A stretch of 64,000 bases of DNA from JARYGU01 sp033795365 (GCA_033795365.1 JARYGU010000003.1:1-64000); one strand, 5' to 3'; shown: positions 42,781-52,577, counted from the stretch's first letter. The notes: generated by a model from the letters alone, not told the origin. Numbers and translations are program-made.

Positions 42781-43470
42781 ATGGACGGTTTCGACCTCAT
42801 CATCTTCGACTGCGACGGCGTTCTGGTCGATTCCGAGATCATCGCGGCGGAAGTCGAGTCGCGGCTTCTGACGGAGGCGGGCTATCCGATCAGCGTCGAG
42901 GAAATGGGCGAGCGCTTCGCCGGCATGACCTGGCGCAACATCCTGCTTTCCATCGAGCACGAAGCCTCCATTCCGCTTTCCGCCTCCCTGCTCGACAAGT
43001 CGGAAAAGCTGCTGGACGAGCGGCTGGCGCGCGACGTCAAGGTGATCGACGGCGTCAAGTTCGCGCTTTCGCGCCTGCCCCGGCCCTATTGCATCTGCTC
43101 CAACTCGTCGTCGCACCGGCTGGACATGATGCTGACGAAGGTCGGCCTGAAGCAGATCTTCACGCCCAACATTTTTTCCGCCAAGGACCTCGGGCCGGAC
43201 CGGGTGAAGCCGAAGCCGGACATCTTCCTGCATGCGGCCGAGAAGATGAAGGCCAATCCCGCCCGCACGCTGGTGGTCGAGGATTCCGTTCACGGCATCT
43301 CCGGCGCGCGCGCCGCCGGCATGCGCGTCGTCGGCTTCACCGGTGCCTCCCACACCTATCCCTCGCACGCCGACCGGCTGACCGAAGCCGGCGCCGAAAC
43401 GGTGATTTCGAGGATGGCGGATCTTCCCGAAGTGGTTGCCGCCCTGGCGGAGTGGCAGGAGGCGATTTGA
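42781..43470 (+). CDS. HAD family hydrolase (phosphoglycolate phosphatase-like)
   Basis: A 229-residue HAD-IA phosphatase with motif I FDCDGVLVDSE (both aspartates present), a cap domain (about 20-85), motif II CSNSSSHR, the lysine in KPKPDIFLHA, and motif IV VVEDSVHGISGARAAG. This layout matches GPH or beta-phosphoglucomutase-like enzymes; the substrate is not determined. GAAGGA precedes ATG 42781 by 9 bases. It is followed immediately by the heptamer repeat. Confidence 0.9.
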   Translation: MDGFDLIIFDCDGVLVDSEIIAAEVESRLLTEAGYPISVEEMGERFAGMTWRNILLSIEHEASIPLSASLLDKSEKLLDERLARDVKVIDGVKFALSRLPRPYCICSNSSSHRLDMMLTKVGLKQIFTPNIFSAKDLGPDRVKPKPDIFLHAAEKMKANPARTLVVEDSVHGISGARAAGMRVVGFTGASHTYPSHADRLTEAGAETVISRMADLPEVVAALAEWQEAI

Positions 43471-43480
43471 ATTCGAGGCG

Positions 43481-43582
43481 GTAGCCAGTAGCCAGTAGCC
43501 AGTAGCCAGTAGCCAGTAGCCAGTAGGAAAGATACCGCAGCCGCCTGCCTATCAATCCCCTACTGGCTATTGGCTACTGCCT
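43481..43582. repeat. heptamer tandem repeat (GTAGCCA, about 6.7 copies) with inverted partner
   Basis: From 43481 to 43527 the unit GTAGCCA is repeated six full times plus five bases, without error. At about 43557-43582 the complement appears once or twice (TACTGGCTATTGGCTACTG), so the whole can fold into a hairpin. It lies between the HAD gene and the lipoprotein gene. The unit length is not a multiple of three. On the minus strand one frame reads YWLLATG repeats, which is not a gene. Confidence 0.9.
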
Positions 43583-43594
43583 AACCCCTTCCAC

Positions 43595-44152
43595 TCACTT
43601 CGTATTATACGGCCCCTCGTCGAAGCCGACGTAAATCTTGGCGAAGGAGCCTGCGCCGCCGGGGATGACGACCTTGTCGTTGGTGAAGACGAACTGCGTC
43701 GTGCCGCTGTCGGCGGGAATGTCGACGTTGAATTTCGTCAGTTCGGAATAGAGCGTTTCCTTGCCGTCGGTGGCGGCGACGCGGATCGGCAGGGTGACCG
43801 TGCCGGCCGAGCCGGCCGGGCCTGTCACCGCGCGGCCCTGAACCATGACAGTCACGGTCAGCTGGCTCTCGTTCTGGACGCATTTGCGCGTGCTGTCGGC
43901 CAGCGTCGCCTGAAGGGCGACCTGCTGCGGATCGTCCTTGGCGCCCTTGGCATAGGTGCGGTAGACGGCGGTTCCGTCGCGCAGGTAGACCTGCGGGCAG
44001 GCGCCCTGGATGATCGGCTGCTGTTGCTGCTGGGTGGCAGCCTGCTGGGAGGCATCGCTTCCGGTCATGCCGAGATTACCGGCCTTGTCCGTCTGGTTGC
44101 AGCCGGCGATGACGGCAAGAAGGGAAATACCGAGAAGGCGTCGGCTCATCAT
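43595..44152 (-). CDS. lipoprotein, unknown function (185 aa)
   Basis: Begins MMSRRLLGISLLAVIAGCNQ, a lipoprotein signal with cysteine at residue 18, then a Gln-rich linker (QQAATQQQQQP). The mature domain has CPQVYLRDGTAVYRTYAKG, an Ig-like pattern of strands (QLTVTVMVQGRAV, GTVTLPIRVAATDG), and ends IYVGFDEGPYNTK. It is conserved in rhizobia as a putative outer-membrane lipoprotein. It is alone, facing the heptamer repeat. Confidence 0.82.
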   Translation of the reverse strand: MMSRRLLGISLLAVIAGCNQTDKAGNLGMTGSDASQQAATQQQQQPIIQGACPQVYLRDGTAVYRTYAKGAKDDPQQVALQATLADSTRKCVQNESQLTVTVMVQGRAVTGPAGSAGTVTLPIRVAATDGKETLYSELTKFNVDIPADSGTTQFVFTNDKVVIPGGAGSFAKIYVGFDEGPYNTK

Positions 44153-44506
44153 TCCAAACACGTTGTTCTAACCCCTGCTTCAGGACTGTTTCGCCCCGAC
44201 GCATCGGCTCCGAAGGACTTTCGCGGCCTTCGAAAACCGTGCGCCAATTCAAGATACCGGACGCTTTTTTCGCGCCCTTTCCGATCAGAGCCGCTTCAAG
44301 AAACTCTCGAAAACGGCCTTTTCACGACCCTTGCGGATGGTCTATAGCAGCGACGCGGCGAAAAATCGATTGGAATCCGCCGCGATCGAATTTTGGGATA
44401 TGCGGCCATGGACCTGCCGGAATGCGGGGGGGTCCGGAGAATTCGGAGAACATCGCCCCTTGCCGCAAACACCCTTCCCATCCTTCAGCCTCAAGGAAGA
44501 ATGAAC
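44153..44506. other. 354-base gap upstream of thrC, nothing recognised
   Basis: This stretch separates the divergent lipoprotein gene and thrC and must hold both promoters. A TATAG-like element near 44341 could be a -10, but its -35 is poor. I see no attenuator, riboswitch or small RNA. Confidence 0.4.
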
Positions 44507-45904
44507 GTGGAGTATGTTTCGACGCGGGGCGAGGCCCCTTCCCTCGGTTTCTCGGATGCGCTCCTGGCCGGGCTCGCCCGCGACGGCGGCCTCTACGTCC
44601 CGCGCGAATGGCCGGCGTTCACGAAGAGGCAAATCCGGGCGCTTCGCGGCAAGAGCTATCAGGAGATCGCGTTTGCCGTGCTTTCTCCCTTCGTCGACGG
44701 CGAAATCCCGGCGGAAAAATTCCGTGCCATGATCGACGAGGCCTATGCCACCTTCCGCCATCCGGCGGTGGTGCCGCTCGTCCAGACGGGGCCGAACGCC
44801 TTCGTGATGGAGCTCTTCCACGGTACGACGCTCGCCTTCAAGGACGTGGCGATGCAGCTTCTCGCCCGCCTCATGGACCATGCGCTTGCCGAGCGCGATG
44901 AGCGCGCCACCATCGTCGGCGCGACCTCGGGCGACACCGGCGGAGCGGCGATCGACGCCTTTGCCGGACGCGAGCGCACCGATATCTTCATCCTCTTTCC
45001 CGAAGGCAAGGTCTCGCCGGTGCAGCAGCGCCAGATGACCACCTCGCGCGAGAAGAACGTTCATGCGCTGGCGATCCGCGGCAATTTCGACGACTGCCAG
45101 AACCTGGTGAAGGCGATGTTCAACGATGGCGCCTTCCGCGACCGCGTCAGGCTTTCGGGCGTGAACTCGATCAACTGGGCGCGCATCATGGCGCAGATCG
45201 TCTATTATTTCACGACGGCCATCTCGCTCGGCGGCCCCGACCGCAAGATCTCCTACACCGTGCCGACCGGCAATTTCGGCGACATCTTCGCCGGCTATGT
45301 CGCAAAGCGCATGGGCCTTCCGATCGACAGGCTGGTCGTGGCGACGAACGAAAACGACATCCTGACGCGCACGCTGAAGACCGGCCGCTACGAAATGCGC
45401 GACGTCAAGGCGACGAGCTCGCCGTCGATGGACATCCAGATCTCGTCCAACTTCGAACGACTGCTTTTCGAGGCGCATGGCCGCGACGCCTCCGCGGTGC
45501 GCACCGCCATGGCCGGGCTCAAGCAGTCGGGTGCCTTCGAGATCGGAAAAGGTGCGCTTTCGGCGATCCGCCGGGAATTCCGCGCCGGCCGCGCGAGCGA
45601 GAAACAGGTGGCCGCAACGATCCGGCAGACGCTGGAAGAGACCGGCTATCTCCTTGATCCGCATACCGCAATCGGCGTTTTCGTGGCGGCGAGGCATCAG
45701 AAGCCGAACGCGCCGATGGTGACGCTCGCCACCGCTCACCCGGCAAAATTCCCCGCAGCGGTAAAATCCGCATGCGGTATTGACCCGGCGCTTCCGACGT
45801 GGCTTGCTGATCTCATGCAAAGGGAGGAGCGCTTCGAAGTCCTTGATGCGGACCTTGGAACCGTGGAAACCTTTATCGGAAACCATGCTCGCATCCGTGA
45901 GTAA
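44507..45904 (+). CDS. thrC: threonine synthase
   Basis: A 465-residue PLP enzyme that converts O-phosphohomoserine to threonine. Conserved features are YVSTRGEAPSLGFSDALLAGL at the N-terminus (starting region), the PLP lysine in GTTLAFKDVAM, ATSGDTGGAAIDAF and FPEGKVSPVQQRQM. The start is probably GTG 44507, about 8 bases from AAGGAAG; the ATG at 44501 would be only one base from it. It pairs with thrB at 58081-59046. The M16 peptidase gene follows after 20 bases. Confidence 0.95.
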   Translation: MEYVSTRGEAPSLGFSDALLAGLARDGGLYVPREWPAFTKRQIRALRGKSYQEIAFAVLSPFVDGEIPAEKFRAMIDEAYATFRHPAVVPLVQTGPNAFVMELFHGTTLAFKDVAMQLLARLMDHALAERDERATIVGATSGDTGGAAIDAFAGRERTDIFILFPEGKVSPVQQRQMTTSREKNVHALAIRGNFDDCQNLVKAMFNDGAFRDRVRLSGVNSINWARIMAQIVYYFTTAISLGGPDRKISYTVPTGNFGDIFAGYVAKRMGLPIDRLVVATNENDILTRTLKTGRYEMRDVKATSSPSMDIQISSNFERLLFEAHGRDASAVRTAMAGLKQSGAFEIGKGALSAIRREFRAGRASEKQVAATIRQTLEETGYLLDPHTAIGVFVAARHQKPNAPMVTLATAHPAKFPAAVKSACGIDPALPTWLADLMQREERFEVLDADLGTVETFIGNHARIRE

Positions 45905-45924
45905 CGAGCGCAGAAAGTCGGATG

Positions 45925-47220
45925 ATGAAAGTTGAGTGCACGCAGCTGCCGTCCGGATTGACGGTGGTGACGGAAAGCATGCCCCATCTCGAGAGCGCGG
46001 CTCTCGGCGTGTGGATCAAATCCGGTTCCCGTAACGAACTGTCGGATGAGCACGGTATCGCCCATCTCCTGGAGCATATGGCCTTCAAGGGCACGAAACG
46101 CCGCTCCGCCCGCCAGATCGCCGAGGAAATCGAGAATGTCGGCGGCGAGGTCAACGCCGCGACCTCGACGGAGACGACCTCCTACTATGCCCGGGTCCTC
46201 AAGGACCATGTGCCGCTCGCCGTCGACATCCTCGCCGACATCCTGACGGAATCGACATTCGAGGACGAGGAGCTGAGGCGCGAGAAGCAGGTCATCCTGC
46301 AGGAGATCGGCGCGGCGAACGACATGCCGGACGACGTCGTCTTCGACAAATTCTCCGAGGTGGCCTATCGCGGCCAGACGATCGGCCGGCCGATCCTCGG
46401 CACGCCGGAAACGGTGCTCTCCTTTTCGCCCGCGCAGATCCGCGGCTATCTCGGCCGCAACTACACGACAGACCGCATGTTCGTCGTCGCGGCCGGGGCG
46501 GTCGATCACGACAGCTTCGTGCGCGAGGTGGAAAACCGCTTCGCTCCCCTTTCCGCCCGCAGCTCTTCCGCAGCCCCCTTCGAAGCCGCCCGCTACACCG
46601 GCGGCGACACGCGCGAGACGCGCGACCTGATGGATGCGCAGGTGCTGCTCGGCTTCGAGGGCAAGGCCTATCACGCCCGCGACTTCTACTGCTCGCAGAT
46701 CCTCGCCAACATCCTCGGCGGCGGCATGTCTTCCCGCCTCTTCCAGGAAGTGCGGGAGTTCCGCGGCCTCTGTTATTCGGTCTATGCCTTCCACTGGGGC
46801 TTTTCCGACACCGGCGTCTTCGGCATCCACGCGGCGACGAGCGGCGAGAATCTCGACGAACTCCTGCCCGTGATCATACAGGAGCTTCGCAAGTCCGCCG
46901 ACCGGGTCGATCAGCAGGAGATCGAACGTGCCCGCGCGCAGATTCGCGCCCAGCTCCTGATGGGCCAGGAAAGCCCGGCCGCGCGCGCCGGCCAGATCGC
47001 CCGCCAGATGATGCTCTACGGCCGTCCGATCCCCAACGAGGAACTGATGGAGCGGCTTGCCGGCATCACCACCGAGCGGCTGACCGATCTTGCCGGGCGG
47101 CTGTTCTTCGATACGGTTCCGACCCTTTCGGCGATCGGTCCGCTCGAAAGCCTGGCGTCCGCCAGCGACATCGTGCGCTCGCTCTCCCGGCAGGAGCCGC
47201 CCCGGAGGGCCGCGAGCTGA
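45925..47220 (+). CDS. M16 family zinc peptidase (mitochondrial processing peptidase-like)
   Basis: A 431-residue peptidase with the inverted zinc motif HLLEH at residues 47-51 and the downstream glutamate in REKQVILQEI. The C-terminal half is the inactive partner domain (SSRLFQEVREFRGLCYS). It probably degrades or processes peptides in the cytoplasm. ATG 45922 directly before is an alternative start. Placement after thrC and before a GNAT gene is a typical rhizobial order. Confidence 0.92.
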   Translation: MKVECTQLPSGLTVVTESMPHLESAALGVWIKSGSRNELSDEHGIAHLLEHMAFKGTKRRSARQIAEEIENVGGEVNAATSTETTSYYARVLKDHVPLAVDILADILTESTFEDEELRREKQVILQEIGAANDMPDDVVFDKFSEVAYRGQTIGRPILGTPETVLSFSPAQIRGYLGRNYTTDRMFVVAAGAVDHDSFVREVENRFAPLSARSSSAAPFEAARYTGGDTRETRDLMDAQVLLGFEGKAYHARDFYCSQILANILGGGMSSRLFQEVREFRGLCYSVYAFHWGFSDTGVFGIHAATSGENLDELLPVIIQELRKSADRVDQQEIERARAQIRAQLLMGQESPAARAGQIARQMMLYGRPIPNEELMERLAGITTERLTDLAGRLFFDTVPTLSAIGPLESLASASDIVRSLSRQEPPRRAAS

Positions 47221-47316
47221 TCGCCTTGCAATCCCGTTTGACGACCTCCCGCCTGCTGTCATAGTGTTTCACGGATGGCTGAACGATGCGCGCAGCCATC
47301 CGGCGCGGAGGCATGA

Positions 47317-47910
47317 ATGGCAAGGTCGGTTTTTCGGTTTCTGTCCCGGCAGTCCGATTCCGTAGAACTTGCCAGCGACCAGCATCTCCTGCGCCTGCCG
47401 CGGTTTTCCGATTACCGGCAATGGTACGTCCTGCGCTCGGAAAGCCGGAAGTTCCTCGAGCCGTGGGAGCCGTCCTGGCGCAACGACGAGCTGACGGAGA
47501 GCGCTTTTCGCGCGCGGGTCGTGCGCAACGAGCAGGAATATGCGTCCGGCCAGGCCGTGCCGCTCCTTCTCTTTTCGCGCAGCGAGCAGGTGCTGCTCGG
47601 AGGGCTGACGATCGGCTATATCCGGCGCGGTGCGGCGCAATGCTGCATGATCGGCTACTGGATGGGCGAGCGCCATGCGGGCAAGGGCCACATGCTCTCG
47701 GCCCTCAACCTTGCCATCCCCTATATCTTTTCCGCACTTCAGTTGCACCGTATCGAGGCAGCCTGTATTCCAGACAATGCCAGAAGCATCGGTCTCCTTG
47801 AAAAGGCCGGGTTTCAGCGCGAAGGCTATTTAAGGGAGTACTTGAAGATAAACGGGGAATGGCGCGACCACGTGATGTATTCTCTTTTGGCCAAAGACAG
47901 GCGGTCATGA
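47317..47910 (+). CDS. GNAT acetyltransferase (RimJ-like)
   Basis: A 197-residue N-acetyltransferase. It contains LPRFSDYRQWYVLRSESRKFLEPWEP, then the acetyl-CoA region MIGYWMGERHAGKGHMLSAL and HRIEAACIPDNARSIGLLEKAGFQREGYLREYL, a classic RimJ/RimL pattern that acetylates protein N-termini or small amines. GGAGG lies 7 bases before ATG 47317. It is likely in an operon with the M16 gene. Confidence 0.92.
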   Translation: MARSVFRFLSRQSDSVELASDQHLLRLPRFSDYRQWYVLRSESRKFLEPWEPSWRNDELTESAFRARVVRNEQEYASGQAVPLLLFSRSEQVLLGGLTIGYIRRGAAQCCMIGYWMGERHAGKGHMLSALNLAIPYIFSALQLHRIEAACIPDNARSIGLLEKAGFQREGYLREYLKINGEWRDHVMYSLLAKDRRS

Positions 47911-47975
47911 AGGATGCAGGCAGCGCCGGAGGGGTTTAGGGTCAGGACCCACAGACCAGGGATAACATAGTTTCA

Positions 47976-50888
47976 ATGCTTTTTCGTTCCGTGCCGCAAA
48001 CGCTGCCCGTCAGCCGGTTGCTTGCGTTCATCCTCCTGGCCGCACTGACGCTTGCGGGTCTGTTCGCAGGCGCCGCCCGCGCCGCCGAGCCGGTGCAGAT
48101 CTCGCGCGAGGATACCGCGCTCGACCTGACGGCGACGACGGAGATCTATACGGGCCGGGGCGAAGCCTTCCAGGTATCGACGGCGCCGGGAACCGACGGC
48201 ATCGTGCGGCGCATCGAGGTGCGCTCGACCTCCGAAAGGCACCAGGGCGACTGGGCCGTCTTCGCCCTTGCCAACGTTTCCGAGGAGCAGCTCGAACGGG
48301 TGATCGTGGCGCCGCATTTCCGCCTCGTCGGCTCCAAGATCTTCTGGCCGGACCTGGGTTCGCAGCGCATCCTGTCGATCACGCCGAGCGAGGGCTTCGC
48401 GCTCGACCGCCAGCCGAGCGACGAGGCAGACGTCTTCCGCATCACGCTGAACCCCGGCTCCGTAGTGACCTTCGTCGCCGAGCTCGCGACGCCCGAGCTG
48501 CCGCAGATCTACCTCTGGGAGCCGGACGCCTACAAGGACACGGTCAACGCCTTCACCCTCTATCGCGGCATCGTGCTCGGCATCGCCGGCCTGCTCGCGG
48601 TGTTCCTGACGATCCTCTTCGTCGTCAAGGGCACGTCCATGCTGCCGGCGACGGCCGCGCTCGCCTGGGCCGTGCTCGGCTATATCTGCGTCGATTTCGG
48701 CTTCCTCTCCAAGCTGATCAGCATCACCGCCGGCGACGAGCGGATATGGCGGGCGGGAACGGAAGTGTTCCTCTCCGCCGGCCTCGTCGTCTTCCTCTTC
48801 ACCTATCTGAACCTCAACCGCTGGCACGCGCATCTCGCCTATGCGACGCTCGCCTGGATTCTCGGCCTCGGGCTCCTCTTCGGCGTCGCGATCTACGATC
48901 CGCCGATCGCATCCGGCATCGCGCGGCTCTCCTTCGCGCTGACGGGCTCCGTCGGCATCATCCTCATCGCCTATCTGGGCTTCAACCGCTATGACCGGGC
49001 GATCCTGCTCGTGCCCGCCTGGGCGCTGATCCTCGTCTGGCTCTTCGGCGCCTGGATGACGGTGACCGGGCAGCTCAACAACGACATCATCCAGCCCGCG
49101 CTCGGCGGCGGCCTCGTGCTCATCGTGCTCCTGATCGGCTTCACCGTCATGCAGCACGCCTTTGCCGGCGGCGCCTACAGCCAGGGGCTCTTCTCCGACC
49201 TCGAACGCCAGTCGCTGGCGCTCACCGGCTCGGGAGATACGGTCTGGGACTGGGACGTGGCGCGCGACCGCGTCGTCACCATCCCCGACATCTCCATCCA
49301 GCTCGGCCTTGCGCCCGGCGTCATGCACGGGCCGGCGCGCAACTGGCTGCCGCGGCTTCACCCCGACGACCGCGACCGCTTCCGCGCCACCCTCGACGTG
49401 CTCCTGGAGCACCGCAAGGGCAAGCTCAACCATCAGTTCCGCGTGCGCGCCGAGGACGGCCATTATCACTGGCTGTCGATCCGCGCGCGGCCGGTTCTCG
49501 GCGCGAACGGCGAGATCATCCGCTGCGTCGGCACCATCATCGACATCACCGAACAGAAGAACTCGGTCGATCGGCTGCTGCAGGATGCGCTGCACGACAA
49601 CCTGACCGGCCTTCCGAACCGTCAGGTCTTCCTCGACCGGCTGCAGGCCATTCTGGCGCTGACGGGCGAAGGCGAGACGGTACGCCCGACGGTGCTGGCA
49701 ATCGACATCGACCGCTACAAGCAGGTCAACGACGCGCTCGGCATCGCCGCCGGCGACAACATCCTGATCGCGCTGACACGGCGCCTGCGCCGGCTGCTGA
49801 AACCCCAGGATACACTTGCGCGCCTTTCCGGCGACCAGTTCGGCCTCATCCTGATGTCCGAGCGCGATCCCGCCAAGGTCGCCGACTTCGCCGATGCGGT
49901 CAGCAAGGCGATCATGGTGCCGCTGAATTTCGCGGGACGGGAGGTGATCCTGACCGCCTCGATCGGCCTCGTCTCGTGGGTCGACCAGCAGGAGGATGCG
50001 ACGGGGCTGCTCAGCGACGCGGAGCTCGCGATGTACCGGGCCAAGAAATCCGGCGGCAACCGCGTGGAGCCCTTCCGCCCCGCCTTCCGCAGCTTCGGCA
50101 CGGACCGGCTGCAGATCGAGACGGATCTGCGCCGCGCGATCGAGCGCAAGGAGCTCTCGCTCGTCTACCAGCCGATCGTGCGCCTTCGCGACGCCGAAAT
50201 CGCCGGCTTCGAGGCGCTGATGCGCTGGGATCATCCGAAGCGCGGCAATATCGCGCCGGCGGAATTCATCCCGATCGCGGAAATGTCCGACCTGATCAAC
50301 CAGCTCGGCCTCTTCGCCTTCGACCGCGCGACCAGCGACCTGATGGACTGGCAGATGCAGACCGGCGAGCTGCCGATCTTCGTTTCGGTCAACCTGTCGA
50401 GCGCGCAGCTTCTCAACAACGAGCTCTACAACGACATCCGCGCCGTCCTTTCCAAAACCCGCTGCGAGCCGCACAAGCTGAAGCTCGAGCTCACCGAATC
50501 CGTCGTGATGGAGAATGCCGAACAGGCGCGCCTCGTGCTCGGCAAGCTCAAGGAGGTCGGCCTCGGGCTGGCGCTCGACGATTTCGGCACCGGGCATTCC
50601 TCGCTTGCCTATCTCACCCGCTTCCCCTTCGACACGATCAAGATCGACAAGGCGCTGGTGCGCGAGGGATCGGACAAGCGCACCGTGCTGCTGCGCTCGG
50701 TGATCTCGATGGCGCGCGAGCTCGAAATGCAGGTGGTCGCCGAAGGCATCGAGTCCGAGGAGGATGCGATCGAGCTCGGCAATATGGGCTGCGAATACGG
50801 GCAGAGCTATCTCTTCGGGCCGCCGATCGGCTACGATTCCGTGCAGCGGCTGCTCAAGGAGCGCTTTCCATTGATGAAGAGGGCGTGA
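47976..50888 (+). CDS. membrane PAS-GGDEF-EAL protein, likely c-di-GMP phosphodiesterase
   Basis: 970 residues. A signal peptide (to about 36), a periplasmic sensory domain, a block of about seven transmembrane helices (190-400), a PAS domain (about 410-530), a GGDEF domain and an EAL domain. The GGDEF motif is SGDQF near residue 618, so cyclase activity is unlikely. The EAL domain is intact: EALMRWDHPKRG near 743 and DDFGTGHSSLAYL further on. It should hydrolyse c-di-GMP in response to an extracytoplasmic signal and so affect motility or biofilm. Confidence 0.93.
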   Translation: MLFRSVPQTLPVSRLLAFILLAALTLAGLFAGAARAAEPVQISREDTALDLTATTEIYTGRGEAFQVSTAPGTDGIVRRIEVRSTSERHQGDWAVFALANVSEEQLERVIVAPHFRLVGSKIFWPDLGSQRILSITPSEGFALDRQPSDEADVFRITLNPGSVVTFVAELATPELPQIYLWEPDAYKDTVNAFTLYRGIVLGIAGLLAVFLTILFVVKGTSMLPATAALAWAVLGYICVDFGFLSKLISITAGDERIWRAGTEVFLSAGLVVFLFTYLNLNRWHAHLAYATLAWILGLGLLFGVAIYDPPIASGIARLSFALTGSVGIILIAYLGFNRYDRAILLVPAWALILVWLFGAWMTVTGQLNNDIIQPALGGGLVLIVLLIGFTVMQHAFAGGAYSQGLFSDLERQSLALTGSGDTVWDWDVARDRVVTIPDISIQLGLAPGVMHGPARNWLPRLHPDDRDRFRATLDVLLEHRKGKLNHQFRVRAEDGHYHWLSIRARPVLGANGEIIRCVGTIIDITEQKNSVDRLLQDALHDNLTGLPNRQVFLDRLQAILALTGEGETVRPTVLAIDIDRYKQVNDALGIAAGDNILIALTRRLRRLLKPQDTLARLSGDQFGLILMSERDPAKVADFADAVSKAIMVPLNFAGREVILTASIGLVSWVDQQEDATGLLSDAELAMYRAKKSGGNRVEPFRPAFRSFGTDRLQIETDLRRAIERKELSLVYQPIVRLRDAEIAGFEALMRWDHPKRGNIAPAEFIPIAEMSDLINQLGLFAFDRATSDLMDWQMQTGELPIFVSVNLSSAQLLNNELYNDIRAVLSKTRCEPHKLKLELTESVVMENAEQARLVLGKLKEVGLGLALDDFGTGHSSLAYLTRFPFDTIKIDKALVREGSDKRTVLLRSVISMARELEMQVVAEGIESEEDAIELGNMGCEYGQSYLFGPPIGYDSVQRLLKERFPLMKRA

Positions 50889-50906
50889 GCGAAAGATTAC
50901 GGAAAC

Positions 50907-51224
50907 TCACGCCCCTTTGCCGACGGGCGCCGGAATCGCCTGCCAACCCTCGCCCGAAAACACGATACAGCTGATGCCGGCGACATTGGTGATGACCACC
51001 GTCCAGGTGCCGCTCTCGGCCACATGGACCTCGAGCACGGATCGCTCGCCGATCACCCCGATCGCCGCAAGGCGCTCCGAATATTGGCCGCCCAGGAAAT
51101 CGAGGACGTCGGAGCGCATCGCGCAGTTCTGCAGCGGCTGCGGAAAGGCTGCCGGAGGAAACGAAATCGCCATTGCCGCCAGCAGGACGGCTTTGGCAAG
51201 GCCGCGGACCATATCGCGTAACAT
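50907..51224 (-). CDS. exported hypothetical protein (105 aa)
   Basis: Starts MLRDMVRGLAKAVLLAAMAI with a signal peptide that ends near FPQ. The mature part contains NCAMRSDVLDFLGGQYSERL and SGTWTVVITNVAGISCIVFSGEGW, with two cysteines. AAGGAGGTG lies 5 bases before ATG 51224, a near-perfect site. It is convergent with the c-di-GMP gene. I do not recognise a known function. Confidence 0.72.
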   Translation of the reverse strand: MLRDMVRGLAKAVLLAAMAISFPPAAFPQPLQNCAMRSDVLDFLGGQYSERLAAIGVIGERSVLEVHVAESGTWTVVITNVAGISCIVFSGEGWQAIPAPVGKGA

Positions 51225-51416
51225 GACGCACCTCCTTTCGCCGGAACCCGGCAGAAGAGGAGATTTGCGCTGACCTGTCCTGCCGTATCCGGCATGCCAT
51301 GGCCGGCGGCCACCGCATGACACGGATGGATGCCGCCATATGCCCATTATACCGCAAAACTTTTGCGGGAACAAAAGGATATGTAGCGCGCCGAAGTCGA
51401 ACGCCCGCACCTCGCC

Positions 51417-52481
51417 TTATCCGCCGCTTCCCCTCGTCACCAGCCGGTTGATGAAATCCAGCTTCTCCACCACCGGCGGCGAGAGCACGAACGGATAGCT
51501 GTCGGGCTGTCCCATGGAGCGCTGGACGGCGTTCATCGCGACGCTGAGCGGGATCCAGGCGGCGACGAGCCGGGCCGCGTCCGATGCGCGATAGGGATCG
51601 AAAGCGACCTCCACCTCGAGCTCCTCATGCTCCTGCGGCCTCGCTGCCAGGCCGAACGCATGCGCGGTCTCCAGCGTATCCGCGATATGGAAGAGATGCG
51701 CCCAGCATTCGGCGAAATCCTCTGCCGGATGGCAGCTCGCATAGGCGCTGATGAACCGGTCGCGCCAGTCGGGCGGCGGGCCTTCCTCATAGTTGCGCCG
51801 CAGTGCCGCGGCATAGTCCGCCCGCTCGTCGCCGAAGAGCGCACGCGCTTGGGCAAGCGTCGCCTCGTCGGTGACGAGCAGCGGCCAGTAGAAATGGCCG
51901 ATCTCGTGGCGGAAATGGCCGAGCAGCGAACGATAGGGCTCGTTCATGGAGACCCGGACGCTTTCGCGCACCACATCCTCCGCCTCCGCCGCCCTCAGGC
52001 TGATCAGGCCGTCCTCGTGGCCGGTCATGGCCGGAACGATGTTGCCCGCGGCATCGACCTCGTCGGCGAGGAAATCGAAGACGAGGCCGCCCTGCGGCCG
52101 CTCGGCGCGCGTCGGGCGGGGCAGGTTCCATCTCAGCAGGGAATAGAAGAGGTAGCGCTGCGCCTGGCCGATGCGCCGCCAGCGCTCGAGCCCGCGCGCA
52201 TCGCTCGCCGGAACGATGCGGTTGTGCCGGCATGCCTCGCAGAACGGCTCGCCGCCATCGGCCGGCACGAGCCAGTTGCAGACGTCGATCAGCGCATTGC
52301 CGCAGAAGCGGTAGTCCGGCCCGCCGCCCGGCGCGACCTGCCATCTCCCCGCACCCGCCGGCACCAGCGCGTGCAGGCCGACGTCCGACGCGCAAAAACC
52401 GAGCACCGCGCCGCAGCGGACGCAGGCCCGGTTGTCGAAATGGATCGTCTGGCCGCAAACTTCACAATGGAAAAGTTTCAT
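51417..52481 (-). CDS. putative zinc-binding metallopeptidase with zinc ribbon
   Basis: A 354-residue protein. The N-terminus is a CxxC zinc ribbon (MKLFHCEVCGQT, then CVRCGAVLGF). The centre has HEIGHFYW near residue 193, a zincin HExxH motif, with further acidic residues following (AEDFAECWAHLFH). It fits the Peptidase_Mx-type family of bacterial metallopeptidases; no substrate is known. Confidence 0.88.
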   Translation of the reverse strand: MKLFHCEVCGQTIHFDNRACVRCGAVLGFCASDVGLHALVPAGAGRWQVAPGGGPDYRFCGNALIDVCNWLVPADGGEPFCEACRHNRIVPASDARGLERWRRIGQAQRYLFYSLLRWNLPRPTRAERPQGGLVFDFLADEVDAAGNIVPAMTGHEDGLISLRAAEAEDVVRESVRVSMNEPYRSLLGHFRHEIGHFYWPLLVTDEATLAQARALFGDERADYAAALRRNYEEGPPPDWRDRFISAYASCHPAEDFAECWAHLFHIADTLETAHAFGLAARPQEHEELEVEVAFDPYRASDAARLVAAWIPLSVAMNAVQRSMGQPDSYPFVLSPPVVEKLDFINRLVTRGSGG

Positions 52482-52577
52482 GGATCTTCGAAAAAGGCAA
52501 AGGCAGCGGGAGATTGAAATTCATGCCGCAGTGCGGCGTCAATCCCTCCGCTGCCTTCGGCCTGCCGCGATTGCCCG

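Noticed and set aside
43337..43555. Minus-strand frame containing YWLLATG repeats
   Set aside because: It is only the translation of the GTAGCCA heptamer array read backwards; the repeat is in a non-coding gap and runs into the HAD gene antisense.
43481..43582. Possible CRISPR array
   Set aside because: The 7-base units are contiguous without spacers; it is a simple tandem repeat. No cas genes occur in the window.
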